Assembly (NCBI GenBank): GCA_035610365.1
Contig: CM069432.1
Location: 177,243,027-177,307,026 of the forward strand
Direction of reading: 5' to 3'
From: Aquatica leii
Taxonomy: Eukaryota; Arthropoda; Insecta; Coleoptera; Lampyridae
DNA length: 64,000 nucleotides
The notes beneath the pieces are model-generated. The model saw only the letters and a program-made list of their open reading frames with translations, was not told the DNA's origin and did not search any database. A program made the translations under genes and the position numbers. Shown piece after piece: positions 33,588-47,200 of this stretch (positions within the stretch are counted from its first letter, which is position 1; every line of letters begins with the position of its first letter).

Positions 33588-36500
33588 CAGGGACGGATTT
33601 AGCATTAGGCAAAGTAGGCACGTGCCTAGGGCGGCATCAGAAAGAGGGGCGGCATCATTTAAGTTCAAAGAAATTGGCAGAACTGAATAAAATTATAAAA
33701 TTGAAAATTGTATAAGAATTTGATAAACCAAGTAACATCTGGTCGAACCTAAAACTCCTAATTTATGACTTTATGAGCTTCTAGACCTGCTTTGAGAAAG
33801 TTATCATTATTTTTTTATTGTCAACCCATTTCTTTGTCGGTTCATGCAGACATTGTAATGTAGTGTAGTTTTGACCATAATATTTGGGAATCCCAACGTC
33901 TGGGTGCCGCAAAGACGAACGCAATAAAATAATAAACTCTGCAGATTTTTCTTTGAATTTTCATTCTTTACTTGGAAACCAAAGACCAAGCATCTCGAGT
34001 GAGTGAACTGTGTGTTGTGTGTTGACAATAAGTATATACAGATTTTATAGTGTTTTGTTTTGTGTTGTGCACATCTATTGTTCATTAAAGGTAAGTTCAA
34101 GTTAATTTTTTTTTATTTGTGATGCGTTAAAATCCAAATACTTACTTCACAAAATTTACGTTTACAAAAAAAAAATTTTTATTTTTTATTTAAAAAAAAC
34201 GTCAAAGGAATAACATTTTTTGTTTAATCTAAACTATTCATAACAGGACAGAATGTTCTAAAATTGGAAAAAAAGTTTACAGAATTTTTTGTTATTTTTT
34301 TCTTACAAAAAAAATGGCAAAAAATACATATTTTAACATTTTTGAGTAAAATAAAACAAATCTTTTTTGTATTTTTTATTTTTAGAACACTATTAATCTT
34401 ATCTTTTAATTATAGATTTCTCGTCTATAAATAAAACAGATGTTTTAATTGCTTTAATATTTTGTTGTAAAGTTATAAATCAAAAAAAATTTTTTTTGTA
34501 AACTTAATCCGAGAAGATACTGTATATATGTATATATCGGTGCTATAGTTATATACTAACATACTGTAGTTCTATACTATGTAAACATATTCTCTCGCAT
34601 ATCGTAGTTAATGATAAAATATTTCTGATTGTTTTCCGTGTACTTTGTTTTTCTTATAATCGTTGTAAAACTTAAAAAATTATTCTAAAACTACGTTTTT
34701 GCAAGCTTTTAATGATGCATGCTGATTTTTTTTTATTAAAATAATAAACTTTGTGTCTCTTGTTGTAATAGAGGCCCAGAAGTGCTAAGTTTAGTACTGA
34801 AAATGTCTACAAAAAGGAAAAAGCCTAGTGGATCGGAATTTCGAAAATCTGCTAAATTAATAAAAGAAAAAAAAGAAATTAGCATAAGTACGACACGAAA
34901 ACTGGATTCGTTTTTCCTCTTAAATTAGCATAAGACAGCACATGGATCTGAAACTTCAACAACTGATTCTCCTGCTTCCCCGGTTGACTCTTCCCAGTCT
35001 CTAGAAGTTGCTCCTGTTGAAATAACCCAAGATGTTAATACTCCAAATTATGAGTGCAGAAATGAACTAGCCTCTTCTACAAGTGGCGTTTTCACTACGG
35101 ACCCTGCGGATTGGGATATAAACAACCAAACCATTGATTTTGTAGCAATGAATGGTTTTTCACAAAATTCAGATGGAGACTTTTCGGCTAGTAAACGAAC
35201 TTTTGACGGAGTGACTAGATATTTAAATAAAAATGGAGAGAAAATGCCCCGCAGCTGGCTTGTTTATTCGCCGAAAACTGGGAGAGTATTTTGTGGTCCA
35301 TGTCTTCTGTTCAACAATACGTCGTCACAATTTGGAACTAAAGAAGGTTTCAACGATTGGAAAAATGCATCGGCGCGAATAATGGCTCACGAAAATTCCA
35401 ATAGTCACAAGTCTGTTGTTTTACAGTTAAAAACAAGAGGCAGTATTTGTGGTCGAGTAGACCAAAAATTGGTAGAACAGCTGCAACAAGAGATAGGCTA
35501 TTGGAAAAATGTTTTGCTACGAATTGTTGCTGTAGTGAAATCGTTAGCCTCACGTGGTCTAGCGTTTCGGGGACGCGATGAAGATTTTGGTTCGCCACAT
35601 AATGGCAATTATTTAATGTGCCTTCAGCTCATTGCCAAATTCGATCCATTTTTAGCCTCACATATATCAAAATATGGCAATAAAGGTTCGGGTTCAGGCG
35701 GAGTTAGTTATATGTCTTCCACAACCTGCAACGAAGTCATAACAATAATGGCCACAAAAGTCACTCAAGACATAATGGCTCGGTTACGTTCGGCGAAATA
35801 TTTTTCAATAATAGCAGATTCTACTCCCGACATTTCGCATGTCGATCAATTAACGTTAGTTGTTCGATATGTAGAAGATAATTCACCTGTGGAACGATTT
35901 GTGCAATTTATTCCAAACACAGGACACACAGGAGACGATATGTTTAAAGCCATAGAGACTACGCTCAAAAGTCACAACATTGACATTTTAAATTGCAGAG
36001 GTCAATCTTATGACAATGCCTCAAATATGTCTGGCTGCTACAAAGGCTTGCAAGCTAGAATAAAAGAAGTTTCACCTCGTTCGGAATTTATCCCGTGTTC
36101 TGCTCATTCTCTAAATTTAGTTGGAGAATATGCAGCAGAGAGTTGCACAAAAGCATGCTGGTTTTTTGAATTGCTGCAGGAACTGTACAATTTTTTTCCG
36201 CTTCTCCTAAAAGATGGAAATTGCTGCAGGACGAATTTGAACTTACGCGAGCTTTAAAAAACCAATCAGGTGGTTCAAGCTCTGAAGAGTCTATTGCAAA
36301 CTCGATGGTCAAGACGTGCTGACGCTTGCCATAGTTTAACTCAGTCCTGGCATGAAATTTTTTCTGTATTAAGTTCTATTGAAAATAATAAAGCGGAAAA
36401 ATCTAAGACAAAGTGCGAAGCCAAAGGTATTAGATTAAAATTGGAACGGCTTGAAACTGCATTTTTGTCAAAATTTTGGAGCTTTGCTAGTCATCGTTTA

Positions 36501-37430
36501 AATGCTACTAACGTTAAATTGCAGGCAGTAGAAATTGATATGATGACAGTGGTTAGTTTATACGACTCTCTTATAACTCTTTTCAAAACAACGCGTGATA
36601 ATTTTGATTATTTTGAAACTGAAGCCAAAGAAATGTCAAAAATTAAAGGATGAATCGAGATCGGAAGAAGCTGAAATAGATGGACGCACCAACTTAAGAA
36701 TTAATACATTTTTGGTGATAATTGATAATTTGGTCATTCAGTTACAGAAGCGACGAGATGCGTATTGTCACTTTTATGAAAAATTTTCTTTTTTAACAAA
36801 TACAAATAGTTCCAGCAGCTTCAGTGACATAAAAAAATGCGTCGAGAAATTACTAGCTTCGTACCCCGAAGATATTGAAGCAGATTTAATTGAAGAATTT
36901 ATTCATTTTCGAGAGCATGTCAAGATAAATGACCAAAAAGATTTTACAACGCCCTTGAAGTTGTTGAAGTGGATTCGACAGGAAGACCTGCAGAGTGTTT
37001 ATCCCAATATGGATATTGCTCTTCGGATCTGTTTATGCACCCCAGCAACAAACTGTTCTGGAGAACGGACCTTTTCATGCTTGCGAAGTGTTGAAAATTT
37101 TTATCGCTCTAAAATGACGCAAGAATAACTAAACAATTTGGCTGTTTTAAACGTTGAGTCAGATCTAACAAATTCACTGTCTTTTGAAGATGTCATAAAT
37201 GAGTTCGCCAACCAAAAAGCCAGAAGGGTTCCTCTGTAATTTTGTTGCTATTAATATTTCCTTTGTTTTTGTGAATTACGTTTATTTTTTTTTAATTTTA
37301 TTAAATATTTTGGAAAATCGTATTTTTTTTTTAACTAATAATAATTGGTAATAGACATATGTATTAAGAAATTTCTAGGGCGACAAATTTAACAGTGCCT
37401 AGGGCGGCACAATAGTCAAGTCCGTCCCTG
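33588..37430 (+). mobile_element. hAT transposon, 3.8 kb, with 8-bp TSD
   Basis: The ends are CAGGGACGGATTT and, inverted, CAGGGACGGACTT. A perfect 8-bp duplication ATTACATA flanks it (33580-33587, 37431-37438). A 15-bp direct repeat, GTGCCTAGGGCGGCA, sits near both ends (33622-33636 and 37395-37409) in the same orientation; it may be a transposase-binding site. The element has about 1.2 kb of AT-rich leader and then one transposase gene. All structural parts are present but the gene is broken, so this copy could move only with help. Confidence 0.93.
34803..37239 (+). pseudogene. hAT transposase, ZMYM1-like type, frameshifted
   Basis: The frame from ATG 34803 is Lys-rich at first (MSTKRKKPSGSEF), hits TAG at 34926, then continues in frame to a TTF-type zinc-finger region (SWLVYSPKTGRVFCGPCLLF near 35255) and the DUF4371-like core. 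IIADSTPDISHVDQLTL (near 35815) and RGQSYDNASNMSG (near 36000) carry the likely catalytic Asp residues. The hAT dimerisation end reads NCSGERTFSCLRSVENFYRS (near 37045), and its Glu may be the third acidic residue. Lesions: one T missing in a T-run at about 36191-36197, a compensating extra base near 36265-36270, one base lost near 36640, and TAA 37126-37128. Reading goes on past that stop to TAA 37237-37239. About 800 codons, the usual size for this family. Confidence 0.9.
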
Positions 37431-37438
37431 ATTACATA

Positions 37439-38273
37439 CATAGTATTTAATTAAAAAATTACATTTTAAGATAGTTTTTATTACACTGGGTGCATTAAAA
37501 AATGCTTACCAACAAATAAAATTTAATTTCAAAAACATGAATGGCTATAAACACTACAAAACCTGAAGACAAAAAAATTTAGGAACACGGAGAGAAAAGT
37601 TTACTGTAATAAAGCAAAAACAGCTATATTTCATGCAAATAGGCTGTTGGTTTTGAGTCATGCCGATGTACGCTTAAATAAAGCTTTCATTTTATTACAA
37701 CAAATATTTTGAAAAAGAATTGTATAGATTTTATAATATATCAATTTAAGAAAACATCGTTTTCTTTTATCATTCAAAAGTTGCTTAATGTGATCGTAGA
37801 GAAGAACCATAGTTATGACAAGTACTGCTTTTTCTTATCTCTGTTGATTGTTGCGTTTTATCATAAATAGGTTTAATAGTAATAACACTTCGTATTAATT
37901 TAAGCACGCAGTGTCATAATGTTTGCTTTTGTGCAGCTTCAGGGTATCAATGATTTCAGTAAATATACACATAGTTTAAACGTATTTATTTGCTAAATTC
38001 AAAATAAATGTGTTATATTTTTATCATCACTACAGTTTATGGTTTAATCCTAGTTTACATTAAAATTTATAATTATTGGTAGATAATATTACCGATCCAA
38101 ATAATACTGTCTTTGACACCAATATGTACACGCATCAGCATTAATAGGATGTAACACTTAGAATATTAGTCAAATCTACACCATCCGAGTTAAATAATCT
38201 TTGAGGTAGGTGGTTAAATCCTTCTAATGTAGGAGATGGCGGAAAGAAAACACAACTTACGGTGTTTTTTGTA
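37439..38273. other. AT-rich DNA, nothing recognised
   Basis: No protein-like frame was seen between the hAT element and the next hammerhead-like motif. Confidence 0.5.
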
Positions 38274-38312
38274 GGCTACGTTTCGTGAACCTGTGCGTCC
38301 ACTTCATCAGGC
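38274..38312 (-). ncRNA. Hammerhead-ribozyme-like core
   Basis: On the minus strand, CTGATGA (38304-38310) is followed by a six-base-pair stem II, GTGGAC with GTTCAC (one G-T pair), then GAAA (38281-38284) and CGTAGCC. The flanking GGCC...GGCTACG is the same as at 13290-13328, so these two belong to one family. Here there is no palindromic partner. Stem III is not closed, so it is probably a fossil. Confidence 0.5.
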
Positions 38313-40765
38313 CTAAAAAACAAAACAAGTAGTGATGGTCCGCCCAACACAGTCGATAAAATTTGAACAATGAAAACACAACGAGAAACACATAAAAATG
38401 TGAAACTTATAAATAACATATACAGAACGAGCTCACTAACATCACATAAGATCAACAGAACAATATTTATTATTTATTTCGTTCTTCTTCTTACACGATT
38501 TTTAGTAATGTTAGTTTTTTTCAAGTTGGTATCTCTGCATCGTAAGTTGACGTTACATGAAAAAAATCACAATTATTGGACTTTAACAATTACAATTCAA
38601 ATTTTGATGCCAAGAGAAAATAAAAATGTCCTATTAATTTAAAGTTATTTACTTATAAAAGTATAAAGAGATAATTTTGTATGAGATTTTAGGTTAACAC
38701 ATAAATTTCAATATGTAAAATATGTCGAAGTCGAAGTCGAAGTGTAAGTGTTGCCAATTCAATAATATATTAAAGTTTCCCAATGTTGTTTTAAAATTAA
38801 AATTATTCGAAAAATATTAAATATTGTATCAAAATAGAGAAAATAGTATAAAGCACGCGTCATAGAATACGTTTCAATCACTCGACAGCTTCATAAACTC
38901 GCCGCTGCGCGGCTCATGTATGAAGCTCGGTCTCGTGCTTGAAGCGCGTTCATTCTGTAACTTGTGTTTTAGTACACTATTCTAATGCCGTATGTCTTAG
39001 CTGTATCTGGGTGAAGACCATTTGCTTTTAAGGCAGCAACTAACTAAACCAAACTATTGTCACGTTGTTGAGAAACTTTTAACCAGTCAAAATATAAGTT
39101 AATAACCTAAATCATACAAGTTGAGTTATTTTTAGATTTGAGTAATCATAAATCCTAGATAAATTTCGTGAGAAGAAATCAGCATACTGTATGCGTTTTC
39201 CTGCGCGATAAAAAATGTCAAACGCCTGTAAAAATGATCACCAACGATGCGCTTATAGTGTAAGGTCTCGTTTTGTAGGAGATAATTCAAGAGATTTGCA
39301 ACCTGTAATGACTGTAAAGTGACGTTCTAAAAGAAAATGGCGCAAATGAATGTTGTGCAGCATTGACTACGGCTATAGTTGCAAGCTCGTAAGAATATAT
39401 TTATCAAAATACACACATTTTTTTTGAAAAAGTAGAGCACCATAATTAGTCGAGTTAGCATTGCCATAACTAAGAAACGTAACGTTTGTATAAAGTTCTA
39501 TTGGCATGTCCGAATTAAAAATAATTAAATCGGATTTGGACATTAGACAGCAAATTAATTTATTTGTTGTTTCATCGTGTTTGAGAAACCAATTGATCTT
39601 GTTCGTTGTTTTACTTGTTAGTTGATATAAAGTTATGGCTACAATAAAAAGTTTAAAGTAAAATGATGGAAATAAGATGCTACAAGAAGGAAGTAACGCG
39701 CTTTAGATTCAGTGTTTTAAGAATGAATGAATTCAATACGTTGTTAGAAGATTAGTGTATATCTTGCTAGAGAAAAACCAAGGAATTTAACTTTTAATTT
39801 AAGGTTTTACATGTGTTTATGGTAATCCAAAAATCGGCTTTAACAATAGCTTTTATAAGAATTTAGATGCCATCTAAACATTTAAGCACAAAAGATAAAG
39901 TATATAAAGCATCATTAATGTAAATAATATCAAATTACACAGAAAAATTGCAACAAATTCATTGATAATAATTACAGCAGTCCGATATTTATCTGGTACT
40001 TATTGCATTGGAATTAAACTTGTCTTAATGAACTGAGCTATTCTTCTTTTCAATTATGAAAATAGAAACCAACAACTGTAATTTTATACTTGGCGTTTGT
40101 AATATTTTGCGATGAAATACATTTTACAAAAAAAAGTTTTTCATAATAAAAAACAGCCTGATTCCAACTTTATTTATAAAATAAATTTAAATGTTTAAAT
40201 CATAAAAAACAAATCAGTTTAATTAGAATAAATTTAAAATTTCGTTTAATTAAAATTGTACTAACTATAATTTTTATCCGAAAAAAAATAATTTGGTCGT
40301 ATAATAGCTTTTTTCAAATTTTATGTTGTTCAAACATTACGACTACAGATTTCAAACAAAGTTATTATTAAACAATAAAACAAACAAACAAAACTGATTT
40401 TTCTAATTATTAAATTCAATTTATAAACGTTTAATGATGAAACACTAAAACCAACGATCCAACACCTGCTCCTTTATCTTTCCAAATTATCACTACAAAA
40501 TATCATTTCAATCTGCTTTTTTTACAAGTTACATTTAATTGGTGTCGTTCCGTTTGCATAAAATTTTAATTTCACGTGCATTCCTATGCTCACATAAAGC
40601 AATCTCACAAAATATTCAACCCTTGATTCTAAGTTATCAAGTTACAAAAACTAAACATATTAAAGATAACTTACAGCAGCACAAGAAAAGAGTGTACGTG
40701 CACCATTCCGTAGCCGTAAGTCAACTTATTTTCGATGTTGCCGACATATAGTATGTACTACATAT
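38313..40765. other. AT-rich DNA with a GC-rich hairpin
   Basis: At 38887-38927 AGCTTCATA pairs with TATGAAGCT, and within it GCCGC-TGC-GCGGC (38901-38913) forms a perfect inner stem; the GC content of 38880-38950 is far above the neighbourhood. A (GTCGAA)3 repeat lies at 38724-38741. Frames at 38370-38642 and 40539-40751 resemble nothing known. Confidence 0.45.
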
Positions 40766-40773
40766 ACTATACA

Positions 40774-41600
40774 CAGTGGCGGCTGGTGGTCAATCATACA
40801 AAAGAGTCATTTAAAAAACACAGTTATCGCAAACTTTAAAAAAAAACATTCTTATATTAACACGATTTATATTTAAGATTAATTATATTGAAGATTAAGA
40901 TTTAAGATACTCGTATATTATTACAATTACCAAAATGATCGATAAAAGTTTACAGTTTTTAACGGAAGTTTTTTCAATGCTTTGGTATTAATCGGTAACA
41001 TTATTTTTAGACCACAATGAATCATATGAAAATAGTAAACCTACAAAGCAGTAAAATCTATTATTTACTTAAAATTTACAAATCCAATCTGACGAACCAA
41101 ACATAGATTCTTTAAAATTTCTATGGACTTCTTTATTTTTATGTTTACTGGTCTTACGAATTTGAAGTAAAAGCTGAGGACAAGCATTAAATTTAAATTT
41201 TAAACGTTTAAACTAATATTAACTATTAATTTTTTCATGTCTTGTACCACCGTCATTATGTAACAAAAACGATAAGTCGTCTATTACAAATGTATATTCT
41301 AGATCAACTATAAAAAATCGACTGTAAAGTTTGTCATATATGATAAGAAATGTGCATTCTATCAACTTTGTTTTATACACACGTGCGATTCGGCTTCAAT
41401 CGATTCACGGGGGCACACGTAAATGCGAGCCTCCGGTAAATTTGCAAGTTTTCGTATCTCAATTTAAACGCATGAAATTCAAACTCTGATAATTTAACTT
41501 AAACGCGAATTTTATGTAATTTTAAAGTAAATAAAAACCTTCCTTATTCATTTTTCCAAAGGGTAATTGACCAAATGACCTAATAGAGAAGCCGCCACTG
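40774..41600. mobile_element. hAT-type non-autonomous element, 827 bp
   Basis: The ends are CAGTGGCGGCT and, inverted, CAGTGGCGGCTTC. A perfect 8-bp duplication ACTATACA flanks it (40766-40773 and 41601-41608). No transposase motif was seen inside. Confidence 0.85.
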
Positions 41601-41608
41601 ACTATACA

Positions 41609-42332
41609 TATCGCAGTATAGTCTCAAAAGCAATATTCTACGTTTTTATTTCTTTAACTTATCTGTTTTTTTTAAGTTTCTCACTATTTTTTAATCATAT
41701 CAAGAAAATTCTAGATAATTTGACTAATGGGGTACGCAAATATAAGACATAATAATGTAATCAATGTAAATTATACAATAAAAAATAAGTGCATAGCATT
41801 TTATAATATTTGAATATATACAATATTATTCTGTTTATTGAAAAGAATCATATTTAATCATTTTTAAACTAATATCTTATCAATTACCTGATCATTGTTT
41901 GGCAATTTACAATTTAAGTACAACTTTATTGTAAACAATTTTAAAAATAATTTTTGTTATTTTTCATGCTGTACATGCAAATATGAAAAGATTTCAAGTA
42001 AAAGTCGTAAAATGTTAACACCTAACACAATCATCAAATTCTAAAAACTTTATCTATATTTACACTAATGCAAGTAATCATATAAAACGATTACGTTATG
42101 TAGATATTGTAGGCGAGTATTCCGATTAGAAAAAATTAAGTTGTCATAAAGTCATCATTTTAATGAGTGCGTTTTATTTTTAACTATATAACAAAAAAAT
42201 CCTACTGATAACAAACTAAAATTAGAGGATGCCCGGATACATTTCAAACTAATCAGTACAAATTTCCAAGAATTAAATCTAAACACTACATGATACAGTT
42301 TGCGGTTTAATAAATATTAAATGTACAATACG
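41609..42332. other. AT-rich DNA, nothing recognised
   Basis: No frame or repeat worth naming. Confidence 0.5.
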
Positions 42333-42334
42333 TA

Positions 42335-43025
42335 CAGTAGAATCTCGATCACTCTAACTTTAAGGGAAATGCTAATAATTTCGAGTTAATGAGATTTCAG
42401 CTTAACAAAAATTTTTAAATACAAAGGATTTCATTGTTAAAATTTCGACTTAGAAAGGCTCAATTTTTAAATATATTTTTCGAGTTATAGTCATAATTTA
42501 AAAATAAATAAAATTGGAGTTATTTATTGATATATTTATTGAAACAAAATATGTACATACTAGTACTAGTGAAGTAAATAGAAAAGTATTGGTGAATTAA
42601 ACTGTACAAACAACTATAAAAAATCTGGTATCTTCTTTTGGTTTAAGGAATTAGCAGATTTTTTATCAATTATTTTCTCAAGTTCAAACAATGAACCGAA
42701 TACATGATCCTCGATATCATTGCATCTTTCAACGTAGAACACCAAACATTCCTTTTGGATTTTACTGCTATGAGCTCGGAGAATTCCAAGTAAAGCGTTA
42801 TTGTATTTTACTAACTTCGACTTACAGAGTCTGTTTTTTTATATTTGTGTTATAGAGTATAAATATGTAGTATTATCAATATCTCGTAAGGAAATAACAT
42901 TTTGTGCGAATTACAAAGACTAAATAACTCGATATATCACGTATTTAGAGGTTCATCGGAAGCCAATGGAAATTTTTTCGTCTTACTGAGAATTACCACT
43001 TAACGAGGTTCGACTTATTCTACTA
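42335..43025 (-). mobile_element. Pogo/Tigger-like element, internally deleted
   Basis: The left end is CAGTAGAATCTCGATCACTC after TA; the right end, inverted, reads TAGTAGAATAAGTCGAACCTCG next to TA (43026-43027). The CAGTAGAA..CTCG pattern and TA duplication are typical of pogo/Tigger. Inside is the end of the transposase on the minus strand. About 690 bp remain of an element that is usually 2-2.5 kb. Confidence 0.7.
42614..42838 (-). pseudogene. Pogo-like transposase, C-terminal end
   Basis: About 74 codons stay open on the minus strand and end at TAG (42614-42616). They read SKLVKYNNALLGILRAHSSK near the start, NDIEDHVFGSLFELEKIIDK in the middle, and NQKKIPDFL at the end. The last piece matches the QKKITDFF-like tail of Tigger/CENP-B-type transposases. 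The catalytic DDD domain is missing, presumably lost by internal deletion. Confidence 0.65.
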
Positions 43026-43027
43026 TA

Positions 43028-44173
43028 TTTTGTTACTATTACACTATAAACTATAACTAAATCCCATTTAGAATAAAATGTCATACAAGTGAAGAAAAAG
43101 TAAACTTGCATGTTTGTGAATTTAATTAGTTTAATTAAATAGCAATAATAGTAAAAACAACTAAACAATACCTAATTATCTAAACTAGAACTACAATCAG
43201 AAACTGATATTGACGGTGACGTACATAAGATTAGTTTTCGTATCACATGAAAATTACAAGCAAATATGAAAGAATAAACAAACACTAGTTTTTAGTGATT
43301 GTTACGAAAAAAAATGTTAATAATAGCAATTATTAATTGCGACATTTTAATTGTGACCGAATGTAACTAGTAAACGCGTTAGTATTGTCGAGATTATTTG
43401 TCTCCCATTAACAAACGAGTTAGTTTTATAGTTTTTTTTTCATTCGTATATTGGTAAAACGGGTGAAGTTATAAGAAAACTAAAGCATATAAATTAACTC
43501 GTTGTTATATATATATAGTAGAGCACCGTTAGTGTACCGTTGAATTAGTTGTTGCTAACGATTTTATTAGATGCTATAGGCAATCCTTCCTAAGCGATAC
43601 GCTATCTGGTGGCGTTTTTGATAAACAGAAATAATGGCACACGAATACAACCACATTTTAAATTTTAATAAACATTATTTTGCAACGATTTTTAATTACT
43701 GCTTCCATGGGATATAAATAATACCTGCATCGTTGCCATCGATTAACTGACATTATTTAACATTAAATTACATTTTACGTCTAAGTAATTCATTTTTTTT
43801 TGTAAAATTTGAAGTTGCTACAACATGACCTTGAATACCTTATTGTTTGTTGTATTACACCGAAAAGTGAGAATAATCATTTGATTGCACATTTGCACTA
43901 GAGCATGTACATTTGAAATCGCTTTACGGTAACTAATCGAAATGATTTAATATTGCTCCTGAAAGAAACAGCAACCGACGGAAATTTTTTTAAATTTAAT
44001 ATAATAATAATATTCAATTGTAATGCTTGATTGTGACAATATATAGGTAATATTGTATTAAACTATATTGCAATTAATACAACAGAATTATACTTAAATA
44101 ACTTAACCGGTACATTTTACTTACATTACCCATTTTAATTAAACTTATTACACTTGATTCTAAAAAACTTAAC
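43028..44173. other. AT-rich DNA, nothing recognised
   Basis: A short TA run near 43506-43516 is the only simple repeat. The 61-codon frame at 42983-43168 overlaps the pogo end and is chance. Confidence 0.5.
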
Positions 44174-44253
44174 ATTAAAGATATTTTTTTTTTTTTGGCA
44201 TGAAAACAAGTTCATTTGCCACAGATGGTTTGTACAACTTTGTTTCGTATATT

Positions 44254-47200
44254 TTATATCATTTGATTTATCTTATATAAAAAGTTACATATTATTTCAA
44301 AAATGTTTTTATTGTTGAGAAATAATAGATATGCAATATTAAGAGGCAGTGCGGCGTTATTGTGAATTAATGTTTTGTACAGGATTTCAGTTTCGTTTCT
44401 ATTGTTCCAGCAATTAAAAAATATATGATTAACATCACAAACAGAAAAGTTGTCACAGCTGCATGTTGCAGAAGGCACTATACCTAACTTAGCTAAGTGA
44501 GCCGGGAATCTTCCATGATTGCTTTTCAGTCGAGAAATTGTTGCTGCGGATTTTTTAGACATATGAAAATCAAATATATGAGGTATGTTTATAGGAAGCG
44601 AAGGATGTAATAGATAATAAAGGTTTGTCGGATTTTGAGAATGTTCCTTCCATTTTTGTTGCCACTTTTTGTGTACTATTTTGTAGTAGTGTCTAGTCAA
44701 ATCAAAATTGGTTGTAACGTCTATAAATTTTCCATCGGATACAGATTCTTTTGCAAGTTGGTCAACCACCTCGTTCCCTGTTATTCCATTATGACTTTTA
44801 GCCCATACAAATGTAATATTTTTATTTAGAAGTTTACTTTTAATATTACAAATTAAACTTGTAGTTTTATGACAAGTGGGAGATCTTAACCCGGTCAGAA
44901 CAGACTTAGAATCAGATATAATTACAGCTTGGTTTACGTTATTGTTTTCTAACCATTTTAACGATTTAATTATTGCTATAGCTTCGGCAGTGTATATCGA
45001 ACAGTATGTAGGCAATTTATATTTTATTGATTGGTTGTAGCTTGATATGTAGACTGCACATCCTGTCTTCCCATCTTTTGTTTTTGATCCATCTGTGTAA
45101 ATGATTGTATGTTCATTATATTCGCTTAGTACGGATTTCATTATATTGTTATTTATCAGTGATATTTTAGAATATTGGGGGAATAAGACTTTAGGTTTAA
45201 GCAAGAGTGTATAATAATTAACATTGTAAATAGGTCTTTTTTCATTCATTTTATAAATACCGTTTATGCTGTTGGTTTCAAGAATTGCGTCTGTTAAGGG
45301 AGGTGATTTTTTAATTCTCCAGAATTTGTTAGTTAAATTTTCACTACATAACCGATATAAAGCTTTCACTAAGTCAGATTTGCAAGATTTGAGTTTTATT
45401 ACATATTTCATTGATAAAAATTCACGCCGATATTCTAGCGGCATTTCTATACTTTCAGCTAGCAATGTTGTAGTAGGTGTAGATTTCATGCTTCCGATGC
45501 AAATTCTCAGACATTTGTATTGTATACAATCGATTTTCAAGAGATGTGTCTTACTTGCTGATCCATAGAGGCAGCAACCGTAATCCAAAATAGAACGAAC
45601 ATAGCTTTTGTAAAACATTAATGCAACTTTAGGGTCAGCACCCCATTTTCTGTTAGTGACGCATTTAAGAAGGTTGATACCTTTCTCACATTTTTTAATA
45701 ATATGTTCGACGTGTTTTGACCATAACAGTTTACAGTCAAGAAAGATGCCAAGATATTTATATACTCTGACAAATGGTATTACATATCCTGAAAGGTTTA
45801 TATTTTCAGGCGTACGCAACCTATGTCTAGTAAATACCATAATGGCTGATTTTTCAGGAGACATTGTTAGTCCATGGTTTAGCGTCCATTTATCAACTAG
45901 CTGCATAATGTCTACAAGAGCTTTTAAGCAATCATCGTAAGTCTTTCTTCTTGTATAAATACAGATGTCGTCGGCATACTGGATACACGTAATTGAGTTA
46001 TCAAACATACCGTGCAAACTAGCTGAAAATATATTAAACAGAATTGGACTTAATACAGAACCCTGTGGAAGCCTTATATTGGATATTCGTGGACCATGTA
46101 GTTGATTGAGGTGGTCTTTGATATATATTGTTCGATTACTAAATAAGTTAATAATATTTTTAGACACATTGCTTGAAATACCTAATTTACATATCTTAGT
46201 ATAAAGTATTGAGAGATCTACCGAGTCATATGCCCCTTTTAAATCTAAAAAAAGACAAACCATATATTCGTTTTTAGAGAAGTTAAGCTGAATGTCTGTA
46301 ACTATGTGGGATACCGCGTCAAGTGTACCCATTCCTGTTCGAAATCCATACTGGGTGTTAGGTATTAATTGATAATATTCAAGATACCAGTCGAGTCGTT
46401 TTTTGATTAATTTTTCAAATATTTTAACTATACATGACAATAGCGAAATTGGTCTGTATGAGGATTGCAGCTGCTTATTTTTATTAGGTTTAAGGATTAG
46501 TCGGATCACTACGTCTTTAAGATTTTTTATATATTTTCCGTTAAGAAACCAATCGTTAAATATGTTTAACAAATGTTTTTTTGCTACTTCGGGGAGTTGT
46601 TTAATAATTGTATAAGTTATATGATCTTTTCCTGGTGCAGTAGATTTAGAAGTTTTTGTTGCTACGTCTAGTTCTTCTATGTTAAATGGTTCTTGAAATA
46701 ATTTAGATTTATCTGTATCATTTAGATTTAAATGTAATGAGTTTAAGTCATTTTCTGCGTAAGATGGAGCAAATTGTTCTAATAATTGGTCAATTAGATC
46801 AAGTGGTAACGGGTGCTTTTTTGTTATTTTACTTTTGTTTGACAATTTGTTGACGTATTTCCATATTTTCCTGATAGAAGTATTTTTATTTAGGTTATTA
46901 ACAAAACTTATCCAGGACCTTTTTTGTTTTTGTGCAAATAGTACTTTACATTGTGCCTGGATGTTTTTTAGCTTAAGGTATGTATCCAGATTTGATGTTA
47001 ATTTATATTCTTGAATAATCTGTTTTCGCTGATTCACGAAGTTCTTACATTCTTCGTCCCACCATATAGGAAGTGGTGATACTGTTTTCATACTACTAGA
47101 AGCAGCTGTGTTTATAGTTTCCATTAATGTTTCAAAGTATTCTACGGACGAGTCATTTTCAAATGATAATTCATTCAATGAGGTTTCAATAAGTGCTTTG

